From positions 1 to 53,926 of IMG/VR virus record IMGVR_UViG_3300042549_009629: a stretch of DNA of 53,926 nucleotides; one strand, written 5' to 3'. Both the position numbers and the translations under genes were made by a program. Numbering within the stretch: the stretch's first letter is position 1; every line of letters starts with the position of its first letter. Shown one piece after another: positions 23,467 through 30,636 of this stretch. Origin of the DNA: a virus. The notes beneath the pieces were generated by a model. That model was not told where the DNA came from, did not search any database, and saw only the letters and a list, made by a program, of their open reading frames with translations.

Positions 23467-24065
23467 TAAATATCAAGTAATTTTATATTACCCTCAGAAT
23501 CATAGCCAAATTGTTCTGTGTGTATATCTAGTTTTGTTTTACCCATTATAGATGATACTTTAATTAAAAAATCAATCCATTTTTTTAATAAGTCTGGGGT
23601 TGATGTTAGGGATAATAAAGTATTTAATTCTTTTTTTAAAGAAGAGGAGGGAGTGTTTAGAAATAAATGATATAGTAAGCCAATAAAGTCTAGTCCCTCT
23701 AAATTATCATTTTCCATTAAATCATCTAATAAAATTGAATATTTTCTTTTTTTTTCACTACGCCATTTTAAATTAAAGAATTCTGTTTGTAATTTTTCAA
23801 GCTCATTAATAGCTTTTTCAGTATTTAATTTTTCTAAAACAGCATATTTGTCTGTTACTTTATAAACAATTGGGAAAATATCGGGGTGTTTTTGGAAGGT
23901 TGTTATTTGGTCTTTATTAATAGATTCTCCTTCATATGGGTCAAAAGTTTTTATTACTTTATTAGAATCTTTAGAATATGGGTAAATAATATGTTCAGAT
24001 CCTTGTCCTATAGGTTCTTTACCAGATATAGAAATTTCTTTTAATATGTCTATTAATTTTATCAT
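23466..24065 (-). CDS. Minimal protein-kinase-like fold protein (199 aa)
   Basis: After an N-terminal helix MIKLIDILKEISISG (LKE at 8-10) come recognisable kinase-fold landmarks: Gly-rich loop IGQGSEHIIYPY (19-30), a VAIK-like VIKTF (Lys39), a hinge-like YAVLEKL (74-80), a catalytic-loop-like LDIHTEQFGY (Asp180, Gln185 in place of Asn) and a DFG-like LLDI (Asp198). The protein stops one residue after that Asp, so the activation segment and the rest of the C-lobe are missing. It may be an active minimal kinase, a pseudokinase or an NTP-binding protein. It is ATGA-coupled to the Cys-rich gene upstream. Confidence 0.55.
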   Translation of the reverse strand: MIKLIDILKEISISGKEPIGQGSEHIIYPYSKDSNKVIKTFDPYEGESINKDQITTFQKHPDIFPIVYKVTDKYAVLEKLNTEKAINELEKLQTEFFNLKWRSEKKRKYSILLDDLMENDNLEGLDFIGLLYHLFLNTPSSSLKKELNTLLSLTSTPDLLKKWIDFLIKVSSIMGKTKLDIHTEQFGYDSEGNIKLLDI

Positions 24066-24499
24066 TCTCCTTTACGTTCTTGCCATTCATAAGATATACT
24101 ATCTTTAACTATAGGACCACCTTTAGCCCACGTTCTACAAGTACGAGCTGAATGGCATTTGAAACTATGCATCCAACAATATCCTAATCTACCATCATTA
24201 TCTGATAATGGGCCAGGCATGCAATCTTCCATTCTTGGGGAGATATCAAACGCTGCACAATTAGCACATAATGATTGTTTAGCAGCTTCAACTGTTGTAT
24301 CCCAATGTTCTGCTAATTCATCCCAATAGTCTCCAGGTTCATCAACATTTAAAGGACCATATTTAATGTAATCTGCTTTAATAGATGAGTCTCTATTTTT
24401 AGTGTTAAGTTCTAGATTTTGGGTAGGAAGAGGGCAAGTCATAGCAGCTTCATATAATTTTCCTTCAGCTAAATATTTTCTTAAATCAAAGTTATCCAT
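24062..24499 (-). CDS. Cys-rich conserved phage protein (145 aa)
   Basis: I place the start at ATG 24499, directly after the upstream stop (24501), rather than at an alternative GTG at 24607 that would overlap it by over 100 nt. The N-terminus MDNFDLRKYLAEGKLYEAAM carries LAE at 10-12 and shares the pattern FDL-K-L-E-K with the protein at 28455-28910. The body has eight or more Cys (CANCAAFDISPRMEDC, GYCWMHSFKCHSARTCRTW), suggesting zinc binding. The set TCPLPTQN...NTKNRDSSIK and CANCAAFD recurs in large marine phages as far as I recall; the function is unknown. Confidence 0.6.
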   Translation of the reverse strand: MDNFDLRKYLAEGKLYEAAMTCPLPTQNLELNTKNRDSSIKADYIKYGPLNVDEPGDYWDELAEHWDTTVEAAKQSLCANCAAFDISPRMEDCMPGPLSDNDGRLGYCWMHSFKCHSARTCRTWAKGGPIVKDSISYEWQERKGE

Positions 24500-24500
24500 A

Positions 24501-24971
24501 TTATTTTGTTTTACCCCATTTAGTGCCTTTACCAGGTGTTTTACATTGTGCTGCTGTAGGGCGACATGAAGGATATTTAGAACGTTTTTCTCCTTCTTCT
24601 CTACCACATGCTTTATATCCTGTTATTTCACCATCTTTTCTAATAGGTGCATTACAATCAACCCATCCACCTTTTTTACCAGGTGCACCTTTACGTTTGA
24701 ACCAAGTTCGAAGAGTTTCTTTAACTTTTTCAAGAATCAATTCTTCTTTCACTTTAGCAAATCCTGATCCATAAGGAGCAGCTTTACCTGATTGTGGGTC
24801 ATCTGTTTCTTTTATGTCTTTCCAAATATCTCCTTTACGACATCTAACTACAGCACCGGATTTATAAGCCGATGGTTTATCAAATTTGCGATCAGCAATG
24901 CGTAAGCATCTGTCGCGTTTTTCTTTTTCCTCTTGTAAGACTTCTTGTATGATTTTTTTTAATCTATCCAT
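24501..24971 (-). CDS. Basic Cys-containing protein, DUF5872-like (156 aa)
   Basis: The start is set at ATG 24971 (overlapping the upstream TGA by one base) rather than the TTG six bases upstream. The N-terminal helix MDRLKKIIQEVLQEEKEKRD has IQE/LQE sites. Two modules follow: RCLRIADRKFDKPSAYKSGA with VVRCRKG, and a C-terminal basic module LRTWFKRKGAPGKKGGWVDC...YKACGREEGEKRSKYPSCRP, which matches the DUF5872-type pattern found in giant viruses and large phages. It is strongly basic, with paired Cys and likely zinc- or nucleic-acid-binding. The neighbour at 24971-25651 carries a related Cys/Arg-type C-terminal module. Confidence 0.6.
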   Translation of the reverse strand: MDRLKKIIQEVLQEEKEKRDRCLRIADRKFDKPSAYKSGAVVRCRKGDIWKDIKETDDPQSGKAAPYGSGFAKVKEELILEKVKETLRTWFKRKGAPGKKGGWVDCNAPIRKDGEITGYKACGREEGEKRSKYPSCRPTAAQCKTPGKGTKWGKTK

Positions 24972-25651
24972 CACCAAAATCCTGAAAATGAAGATTTTAA
25001 TCCAAGTAACTTAGCATAACGTGGTAATCTACATGACCAATAAGATGCTTTTGTTCTGTCTGTTTTATTTTTACAATCGTGACGTGCCGCGAATGCTCTA
25101 CGTGCTTCTGGGTTGTTTATTTTAGCTGATAGGCCTGATGTATCTCCAAAACTAACTTTTTTGATTTTTTTAGTTTTTGGATTTTTTACATAAACATAGA
25201 ATTTTTTAGATCCACCACGTTTTGGTTTTCCAATTGGAGGATTTTTCTTTTTGTCTTCTGCTTCTTCAAGTTCGTCTTCCTCTAACATAGGTAAGTCTAA
25301 AGGTACTTTTTTACCTTCATACATTCCATATTCACCTAAGCTAGTTTCAAGTAAAATTTCTTTATCATCATCGTTTACATGAATAATTTCACGTAAATAT
25401 AAGTAACGAGCTTCCGACCATAAATTAAGAAACGATTGCGAACCATATCGGAACGTGTTTTCGGTAAGTGGGAGTTGTTTATCCACGTGGTAACGCAGAT
25501 TTTCCGATAATATATCTTTTTTAACTAAACTTTCGTTTAGTACTACACCAGTGTTACCTACATTATCACAATCGTGACACCCACAATTGCATTTATCTTT
25601 TTTAGGTGGGGTAGATAGTACTTCTTTTATTAATTGTTTTAAACGTTCCAT
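24971..25651 (-). CDS. Cys-rich/basic accessory protein (226 aa)
   Basis: The N-terminal helix MERLKQLIKEVLSTPP (IKE at 8-10) is followed by a Cys cluster CNCGCHDCDN (22-31), an acidic middle (LEEDELEEAEDKKK) and a C-terminal basic domain. That domain contains KKFYVYVKNPKTKKIKKVSF, then FAARHDCKNKTDRTKASYWS and CRLPRYAKLLG. The last domain is a recurrent module in large phages and giant viruses, in my recollection of unknown function. It has its own ATATTTAT octamer only 4 nt upstream of the ATG. Pairing with the DUF5872-like gene (1-nt overlap) suggests a joint role, possibly DNA binding in the virion. Confidence 0.6.
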   Translation of the reverse strand: MERLKQLIKEVLSTPPKKDKCNCGCHDCDNVGNTGVVLNESLVKKDILSENLRYHVDKQLPLTENTFRYGSQSFLNLWSEARYLYLREIIHVNDDDKEILLETSLGEYGMYEGKKVPLDLPMLEEDELEEAEDKKKNPPIGKPKRGGSKKFYVYVKNPKTKKIKKVSFGDTSGLSAKINNPEARRAFAARHDCKNKTDRTKASYWSCRLPRYAKLLGLKSSFSGFW

Positions 25652-25655
25652 ATTA

Positions 25656-25663
25656 ATAAATAT
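25656..25663 (-). promoter_or_regulatory. Intergenic octamer ATATTTAT upstream of 226-aa gene
   Basis: An exact octamer in the 11-nt gap, 4 nt before the ATG and touching the upstream stop. A promoter this close to the start would give a leaderless mRNA, so this copy tests whether the motif acts in transcription or translation. Confidence 0.4.
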
Positions 25664-26889
25664 TATTTGTTTGTTCTAATATTTATCCTTAAAGGTAATA
25701 CTTTACCTGCAGCATTCCTAGCTACAATTTGATATACTAAAGGAACTTTTTTACCACCCTCTAATACTTCACTTTCAGTTTCAATTCGAATTTCAAGTAC
25801 TTTAGTTGAAGGACCAGGATATTTTACTTTAACTGAATCTGATTTTAAGTCACCTACCATTTTATAAGCGTCTTCTGGGGATGCTACGTGATAAATAAAT
25901 AATTTTCCTCCAGGTTTTTCTCTAACATACCAGTAACCAAATCCAAAAGATGAAGCTAATAGGTTTTTAACTTTATTTATATCTACATCATTAATAGATT
26001 CCCAACTATTTGGTGTGCCTGTTTGATTAATATAATTGTTTAATCCATCTGCTATCCTTTGTGAATCAATTTTTAAAATATCAAATATTTCTTGAAATAA
26101 TGGATTATCTCCATATTTTGATTGATCAAATATTACTTTACCTTCTTTATCAAATACAATAAATGGAATATTTCCACCATTATAAATGGCAGAACCACCA
26201 ACATTTTTAATTGATAAATAATAGGTTTGTTTTGGTGCTTCAATTACAATATCTGCAATAATATCACCTATTTTTTGAGGCCCATCAAATGAAAGTTTTC
26301 TTGAAGTATCAGAAGCACCTGCAAAATAAATATCTTTAGGTACTAATTGAGAAGGATCAATTCCTAGAGTAGTAAATATTTGTTTTACTTCATAATCTTC
26401 AATTGAATCTAAAGGAGTTCCAGCCGCAGATTGTAATTTTCCAAGTAAACCTTGTTCATATTTTTCACCTTCATTTGCTCCGCCTGCTAGAACAATTTGA
26501 ACTTGACCTTCACCTTCTAAATCAAATTCAAACATATTGTATTTTGAACTATCGTTAGGCCCTTCTTTAGGACCATATACTTTAATTTTAGGTGAGTTAA
26601 ATACACTGTTTAAGATAGCAATAAATTTATCTTTATCTATTTTATTTGGATTACCTATCCTGTATGTGTCAGCCATTTTGGTTAAACCTGCTTCTTTACC
26701 TGGTTGGGAAGATGCTATAGTATCAATAGCTTTACGTGTATTAGAGGCTTTAGTTCCCTCTCTCAAGTCAATATTATGTTTAAATAGTTCACGTTCTAAA
26801 ATCAAAATATCCTGAGTATTTTTCATGTCAGGATATCCTTTTGGGAATTTATAAGATATGCTATTTAAAAATTGTTCTAAAATATCCAT
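25663..26889 (-). CDS. Accessory protein, possible nuclease-like core (408 aa)
   Basis: A mixed alpha/beta protein. The segment GDIIADIVIEAPKQTYYLSI then KNVGG (about 212-236) has the D-x(n)-x-x-K spacing of PD-(D/E)xK-type restriction-enzyme-like cores, but one acidic position would be replaced by Ser, so this is tentative. Residues 30-75 carry a helical EGTKASNTRKAIDTIASS segment. The C-terminal third (YWYVREKPGGKLFIYHVASP) is beta-rich. The N-terminus MDILEQFLNSISYK is a hydrophobic helix without the cleavage motif. It overlaps the previous gene by one base. Otherwise unrecognised. Confidence 0.45.
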   Translation of the reverse strand: MDILEQFLNSISYKFPKGYPDMKNTQDILILERELFKHNIDLREGTKASNTRKAIDTIASSQPGKEAGLTKMADTYRIGNPNKIDKDKFIAILNSVFNSPKIKVYGPKEGPNDSSKYNMFEFDLEGEGQVQIVLAGGANEGEKYEQGLLGKLQSAAGTPLDSIEDYEVKQIFTTLGIDPSQLVPKDIYFAGASDTSRKLSFDGPQKIGDIIADIVIEAPKQTYYLSIKNVGGSAIYNGGNIPFIVFDKEGKVIFDQSKYGDNPLFQEIFDILKIDSQRIADGLNNYINQTGTPNSWESINDVDINKVKNLLASSFGFGYWYVREKPGGKLFIYHVASPEDAYKMVGDLKSDSVKVKYPGPSTKVLEIRIETESEVLEGGKKVPLVYQIVARNAAGKVLPLRINIRTNK

Positions 26890-27362
26890 TATGCTTCAGG
26901 TGTTTCTTCTGGTGGGGTTTCAGCTGGGGTTTCAGCTGGAGGTGTTTCTTCAGATGGTGGGACTCCTAAATCTTCCATTCCCGGTTCAACTGTTTCTTCT
27001 TTAGTTCCGTATCTTAATAGGTTAGCTATAGATTGTGCTGCTCTTTCTTCTTCAGGTAAATTTAATAAATAATATTTTTTACCTTCTACTTGAGCGATCC
27101 AACTACGTTTACCATATATTAAATAAAATGATTGATCATTTTTTAAATTCATTCTAAATGTAGTAGGACGTGGTGCAACCCAATCAATTGAAGCTAAAAA
27201 ACTATCATATTCTGGGGTTAATAGATCAACAAGAACAGCTTTTAATTCAGGAAATTTTGTTAGCTCATCATATTGAACAGCTTCCTCAGATGTAATCGTT
27301 TGATTAGAATACACTTGTTTGATTAAAACCCTTAATTTATGTTGAAGATCTTTAAGTGTCAT
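26889..27362 (-). CDS. Accessory protein with Pro/Glu/Thr-rich tail (157 aa)
   Basis: The N-terminal amphipathic helix MTLKDLQHKLRVLIKQVYSN resembles neighbouring N-termini but lacks a clear (I/L)-x-E. The core (40-115) is alpha/beta with FRMNLKNDQSFYLIYGKRSW then IAQVEGKKYYLLNLPEEERA. The tail is a low-complexity string of ETPPAETPAETPPEETPEA. No family was recognised. One-base overlaps link it to genes on both sides, so it is translated with the block. Confidence 0.5.
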   Translation of the reverse strand: MTLKDLQHKLRVLIKQVYSNQTITSEEAVQYDELTKFPELKAVLVDLLTPEYDSFLASIDWVAPRPTTFRMNLKNDQSFYLIYGKRSWIAQVEGKKYYLLNLPEEERAAQSIANLLRYGTKEETVEPGMEDLGVPPSEETPPAETPAETPPEETPEA

Positions 27363-28249
27363 TATTTTTGTTTAAGTTTAGCTAAAACAGCTTCTTTAAT
27401 TTTTGCTTTCATTGCAGTTGATGTAGCAATTTTACCTGCTTTTTCATCCGACATTCCTTTATCTTTTAAAGTATCGTATATTTCACCTCTTTTTTTGACT
27501 TGTTTTTTAGACATTTTTTCGTCAATAGCACCTTCTTTAGCAATATTTTTAAAAGGCATACCTTTTTCTCTAGATTTTTCAGGAGTCATTTCTTCATCAA
27601 TAACATCTTCTTCATTAGCAATACCTACCATAGCATCAATCTTTGGTTCGTCTAATTCAAACTCAAGATAATGTTTTGCACTTGAAATCATATTTCTAGC
27701 AGTAGTAAGTTTTGATTGCCACCATGCTGGGAAGTCTACTTCTTGTGGTCCTTCAAATTGATCAACCATTTTATATAATTCTATAGCATATCTAGCTATA
27801 TGGGCTAATTCTGCTTTAATCATATGTGGTTCATTATCTTGGTGACCTAAATCAAGATCTTCTGAAATTGGTTCGTCAGCAATTAGTTCTTCTCCTGTTT
27901 CAAATTCATCAATTACACCTCTTGCTTTTAAAATATCAGCTTTAGTTACTTTACCATCACCTGTTAAATCAGGAAAAGATTTTTTCTTTTCATTTAACGG
28001 ATTAGATAAAGCTGCTTGAATCATTTCTTTTAATTTTTGCTCTTGGTCCATTGGTTCTTCTGTTGTTGGTTCTTCAATATTATTGCCTGCCTTTTTTTTA
28101 ACTTGGTTTACAGCAGAGGCATAAGCTATTCGCTCTGCCTCTATACCGTATTTTTTTACCAAATTATCTCTTCGAGAATTAACGATGGCTAGAAATTTAT
28201 CGTAAATTTCCTTTGATTCATCAGATGAAAATGCCTCGTTAATATTCAT
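27362..28249 (-). CDS. Accessory protein with dockerin/EF-hand-like calcium loop (295 aa)
   Basis: Three recognisable parts: a helical N-terminus (MNINEAFSSDES, then AERIAYASAVNQVKKKAG); a single EF-hand/dockerin-type loop FPDLTGDGKVTKADILKARG (about 92-111) with the D-x-x-G-D-G-x-V-T-x-x-D ligand pattern; and a conserved helical segment MIKAELAHIARYAIELYKMV, then FPAWWQSKLTTARNMISSAK (about 143-193). The C-terminus is Lys-rich and helical (MSDEKAGKIATSTAMKAKIK). The loop and the WWQSK segment recur together in large marine phage proteins as I recall. A calcium-stabilised virion or internal protein is possible. Confidence 0.55.
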   Translation of the reverse strand: MNINEAFSSDESKEIYDKFLAIVNSRRDNLVKKYGIEAERIAYASAVNQVKKKAGNNIEEPTTEEPMDQEQKLKEMIQAALSNPLNEKKKSFPDLTGDGKVTKADILKARGVIDEFETGEELIADEPISEDLDLGHQDNEPHMIKAELAHIARYAIELYKMVDQFEGPQEVDFPAWWQSKLTTARNMISSAKHYLEFELDEPKIDAMVGIANEEDVIDEEMTPEKSREKGMPFKNIAKEGAIDEKMSKKQVKKRGEIYDTLKDKGMSDEKAGKIATSTAMKAKIKEAVLAKLKQK

Positions 28250-28251
28250 TT

Positions 28252-28425
28252 TTAAGCTGCTTTGTCTTCTGCAGTTGAAGTTTTCTTAAATTCAGCTGCT
28301 AGTTTTTTAATTGTGTTAGCTGCACTACGTGCTCTACCACGAGCCGCTTTAGAAGTTTTACCATTTTCTATTTCTAAAATAGCTACTTGTTCTTTGATCG
28401 AGTTTAAAATTTCTGTTGTGTTCAT
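28252..28425 (-). CDS. Histone H1-like (Hc1-type) small basic protein (57 aa)
   Basis: A short gene between 28249 and 28455, hand-translated: MNTTEILNSIKEQVAILEIE, then NGKTSKAARGRARSAANTIK, then KLAAEFKKTSTAEDKAA and TAA. It has an acidic/helical first half and a basic second half with the KAARGRARSAANTIKKL pattern, closely resembling the Hc1-family histone-H1-like proteins of Bacteroidota (KAAGTRARKASLELEKLL-type). The likely role is DNA binding and compaction, either of phage DNA in the capsid or of host DNA after infection. It starts 29 nt after the upstream stop and ends 2 nt before the next ATG. It supports a Bacteroidota host. Confidence 0.65.
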   Translation of the reverse strand: MNTTEILNSIKEQVAILEIENGKTSKAARGRARSAANTIKKLAAEFKKTSTAEDKAA

Positions 28426-28454
28426 AGATTTTATTTTTATATAGATTTAATTGT

Positions 28455-28910
28455 TTACTGTTCTCCTCCACCAATATATTCGCTTACGAAAAATTTAAGT
28501 GTGTTTCCTACTTGTGTTTCAAGTTTTTCATTATTCATACCTTTAGCAATTTTAAATGCACTCATTAAATGGTCCATCAATTCACCTTCAGTTCCTTCCA
28601 TATCAGCAACTACATCTTCTAAACCACCATTAGCAGGTGCTTCTTCAGCAGGAGCATCTTCAGCTGGTATTTCTTCAGTTGTATCTGTTGTTTCAGTATC
28701 AGTTGTTTCAACATCTGCTACTTCTTCGTCTTTTTTCTTTTTAGCTTCATCTAGGTCTTCATCAACATTTAATTCAGCTAATACCATTTCACGAATTTTA
28801 TCACGCATGTTACCTTCATGAATGCTAGTGTTTTTACCTATTATATCATTTAGATTCTCAAGAGCTTTGCTTTCTTTTAAGAATTTTTTTAAATCAAAAT
28901 TATCTGACAT
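28455..28910 (-). CDS. Acidic accessory protein with two targeting-like helices (151 aa)
   Basis: The N-terminus MSDNFDLKKFLKESKALENL carries LKE at 11-13 and shares FDL-K-L-E-K with the Cys-rich protein at 24062-24499. A second internal helix MRDKIREMVLAELNVDEDLD (about 36-55) looks like another copy of the same kind of element. Residues 60-112 are extremely acidic with Ala/Pro/Thr repeats (TDTETTDTTEEIPAEDAPAE). The C-terminal 40 aa form a helix (AFKIAKGMNNEKLETQVGNT). No enzymatic motif. An acidic mid-region next to a basic Hc1-like protein could reflect a partnership, but that is speculative. Confidence 0.5.
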   Translation of the reverse strand: MSDNFDLKKFLKESKALENLNDIIGKNTSIHEGNMRDKIREMVLAELNVDEDLDEAKKKKDEEVADVETTDTETTDTTEEIPAEDAPAEEAPANGGLEDVVADMEGTEGELMDHLMSAFKIAKGMNNEKLETQVGNTLKFFVSEYIGGGEQ

Positions 28911-28914
28911 TTTT

Positions 28915-29541
28915 TTATTTTTTAGTTATCGTGTATAAATATTCGGAAAGTAATGTTCCTATCACTCCTACTTTTTGTCTTATGTAAATCCATTCATCTT
29001 TTGTTAAATGATGTTTTTCTTGGAATGATATAGTTAATACACCTATTAAATGATTATCTAAACTATGTAAACCAACCATGCAAATTGATTTAGTACCAAA
29101 TTGAGTTGATAAATATTCTAACCCAAAAGTATCTTCAACACCATTTACATCATCAAGTGATAATTCATTATCTTTGTAAACTTTAGATAATACCCTTGGA
29201 AATAAAGATACTGGGATATTCTGGAATGTGGTTTGAATATTTGGAGTTTCGGGGGTGCATTTTTCGTAAAATATAGAGAATTTTTGAATAGAACGTCCTG
29301 TAGGGTAGAACATGCCTCCATTATGGAATTGGGCAATCCAAATTCGATCACATTCTAATTCTTCCATCATTTGTTCTAATTGAGTATCAATTAAAGTCGA
29401 GGTTTCAAGGGCATCACGCATTGGAGCAGATGTATCTTTATTTTCCATTTTGAGTTTAACCCAAGTTACTAAAATAGGTCCAAACACCGCTGTAATTAAG
29501 GCTACTAAAATAGTTGTTAACATCATAAAAGTTTCCATCAT
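28915..29541 (-). CDS. Membrane-anchored GAF-like domain protein (208 aa)
   Basis: An N-terminal transmembrane helix (MLTTILVALITAVFGPILVTWV, residues 7-28) is followed by a short coiled-coil linker and an alpha/beta domain of about 150 aa. Its pattern (CDRIWIAQFHNGGMFYPTGR, then SICMVGLHSLDNHLIGVLTI, then WIYIRQKVGVIGTLLSEYL) matches GAF-type sensor domains. GAF domains bind small ligands such as cyclic nucleotides; here no output domain is attached. It is ATGA-coupled to the zinc-ribbon gene. It might sense a host or defence signal at the membrane, but function cannot be read from sequence. Confidence 0.6.
   Translation of the reverse strand: MMETFMMLTTILVALITAVFGPILVTWVKLKMENKDTSAPMRDALETSTLIDTQLEQMMEELECDRIWIAQFHNGGMFYPTGRSIQKFSIFYEKCTPETPNIQTTFQNIPVSLFPRVLSKVYKDNELSLDDVNGVEDTFGLEYLSTQFGTKSICMVGLHSLDNHLIGVLTISFQEKHHLTKDEWIYIRQKVGVIGTLLSEYLYTITKK
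28935..28942 (-). promoter_or_regulatory. ATATTTAT octamer near the end of the GAF-like gene
   Basis: An exact octamer 24 nt before the ATG at 28910, but inside the last codons of the upstream gene instead of in a gap. The spacing is similar to the intergenic copies. It is weaker evidence than the nine intergenic sites because the octamer also occurs by chance in coding regions. Confidence 0.25.
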
Positions 29542-30110
29542 TTTTTAAGAGAATTTAAATAGTTTATTACTTCATCTAGGGATTCTACTGCACGTTCTTT
29601 ATTAATCCCTCCAACCCATTTTTCAACATCACCTGCTTCTGTAATAAAACTATTATTGCTCTCTAATAACTTATCTTCTATAAAACTCTTATATTCTTCA
29701 ATTTGGTTATCAATTTCTTGATTAAACATATCTTTAGTATATGACTCCCATTCACCTTTAAGTTTTAATGTAGTTTCAAATACTGTTCTACAATCTAAAC
29801 ATTCACCATAAGATTTATAGTAAAATGGATCTAATTGTTTATCCATAACTTGTTTACATTTAGGACAAAATAAAGGAACTGCTATTGATTTAAATTTATC
29901 TAATTTAGTAACATTTTCTCTAACTCCATCTCGGATAGTCCAAGTTTTTCCTTTATATTCCCAAACATCACCTTCTTTATGGTCTTCTTCTTGTTCACCT
30001 TGATATCCAACACCTAGTGTAGTTCGACTACCATGTTTACCTTTAACAAGATTGCGAAGGCGTTCAACATCTCGTTTTTGAAACTCTTTTTTTAATACTG
30101 AATCTGACAT
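29538..30110 (-). CDS. Zinc-ribbon protein of unknown function (190 aa)
   Basis: A treble-clef/zinc-ribbon pair CPKC (about 82-85) and CLDC (about 104-107) lies in the middle of the protein. Upstream is GDVWEYKGKTWTIRDGVREN, a conserved beta-hairpin-like segment; the C-terminus is helical (LLESNNSFITEAGDVEKWVG). The N-terminus is charged (SDSVLKKEFQKRDVERLRNL). A similar layout occurs in large T4-like phages as far as I recall. A nucleic-acid or late-transcription accessory role would fit a zinc ribbon. It overlaps the HAD gene upstream by TAATG. Confidence 0.5.
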   Translation of the reverse strand: MSDSVLKKEFQKRDVERLRNLVKGKHGSRTTLGVGYQGEQEEDHKEGDVWEYKGKTWTIRDGVRENVTKLDKFKSIAVPLFCPKCKQVMDKQLDPFYYKSYGECLDCRTVFETTLKLKGEWESYTKDMFNQEIDNQIEEYKSFIEDKLLESNNSFITEAGDVEKWVGGINKERAVESLDEVINYLNSLKK

Positions 30111-30634
30111 TATAATCCTAATTGTTTGAGTTGTTCAATAGTGTTAGCTGCTGAGGTGTGTAAAATTCCTATTCCACCGGCTGCATTCCAACTATCAATT
30201 GTATCTGCTCTATCGTCTATAAGTATACGGTTTTTTCCTGAAAGTTCTTGTTTGAATCGAGCAGGTTTAAAATAAATATTTTTCATTCCATCTAAACGTT
30301 GAGCCCATTCACGTTTTCCTTGTTTAGATCCTGGATCTAGTGATGGGGCTGTTAATACATATGGTTTATATTGTTTAATATAATCCCATAAGTTTTGCCC
30401 ATCAGACATCCAAGGTAAATTAACCCAATAATCATATTCGGTTAAATCTTTTTCTTTTAAACTGTTAGTTAATAATTTCCAAAATTGGTTTTTACCTTGC
30501 TCATTAGCATGCGAAGTAGACATTCCGGTTAAGTCTTCATATCCTTTGTCGAAATCAACTAATACACCATCCATATCACAAAAAATGATATATTTTGGTT
30601 TTATAGCTTCATATAAATCAAGTAAATTGGGCAT
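30110..30634 (-). CDS. HAD-superfamily phosphatase, 5'(3')-nucleotidase-like (174 aa)
   Basis: Motif I is FCDMDGVLVDF (about 18-28) with the double-Asp nucleophile; motif II LTAPS (about 93-97) supplies Thr; a Lys lies in FKPARFKQEL; motif IV is ILIDDRADT (about 137-145). The length and cap type fit 5'(3')-deoxyribonucleotidase-like enzymes that dephosphorylate (d)NMPs or nucleic-acid ends. It lies directly downstream (2 nt) of the nucleotidyltransferase-zincin fusion gene and of the P-loop kinase, which together could form a nucleotide- or end-processing set. All catalytic positions appear intact. Confidence 0.75.
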   Translation of the reverse strand: MPNLLDLYEAIKPKYIIFCDMDGVLVDFDKGYEDLTGMSTSHANEQGKNQFWKLLTNSLKEKDLTEYDYWVNLPWMSDGQNLWDYIKQYKPYVLTAPSLDPGSKQGKREWAQRLDGMKNIYFKPARFKQELSGKNRILIDDRADTIDSWNAAGGIGILHTSAANTIEQLKQLGL

Positions 30635-30636
30635 AT

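Noticed and set aside
24500-24607. N-terminal extension of the Cys-rich protein to a GTG start at 24607
   Set aside because: It would overlap the upstream DUF5872-like gene by over 100 nt; the ATG at 24499 lies directly after that gene and begins with the conserved FDL-K-L-E helix.
29538-30110. gp33-like late co-activator
   Set aside because: Too long and zinc-ribbon-bearing; no resemblance to the small acidic gp33 that I can support.
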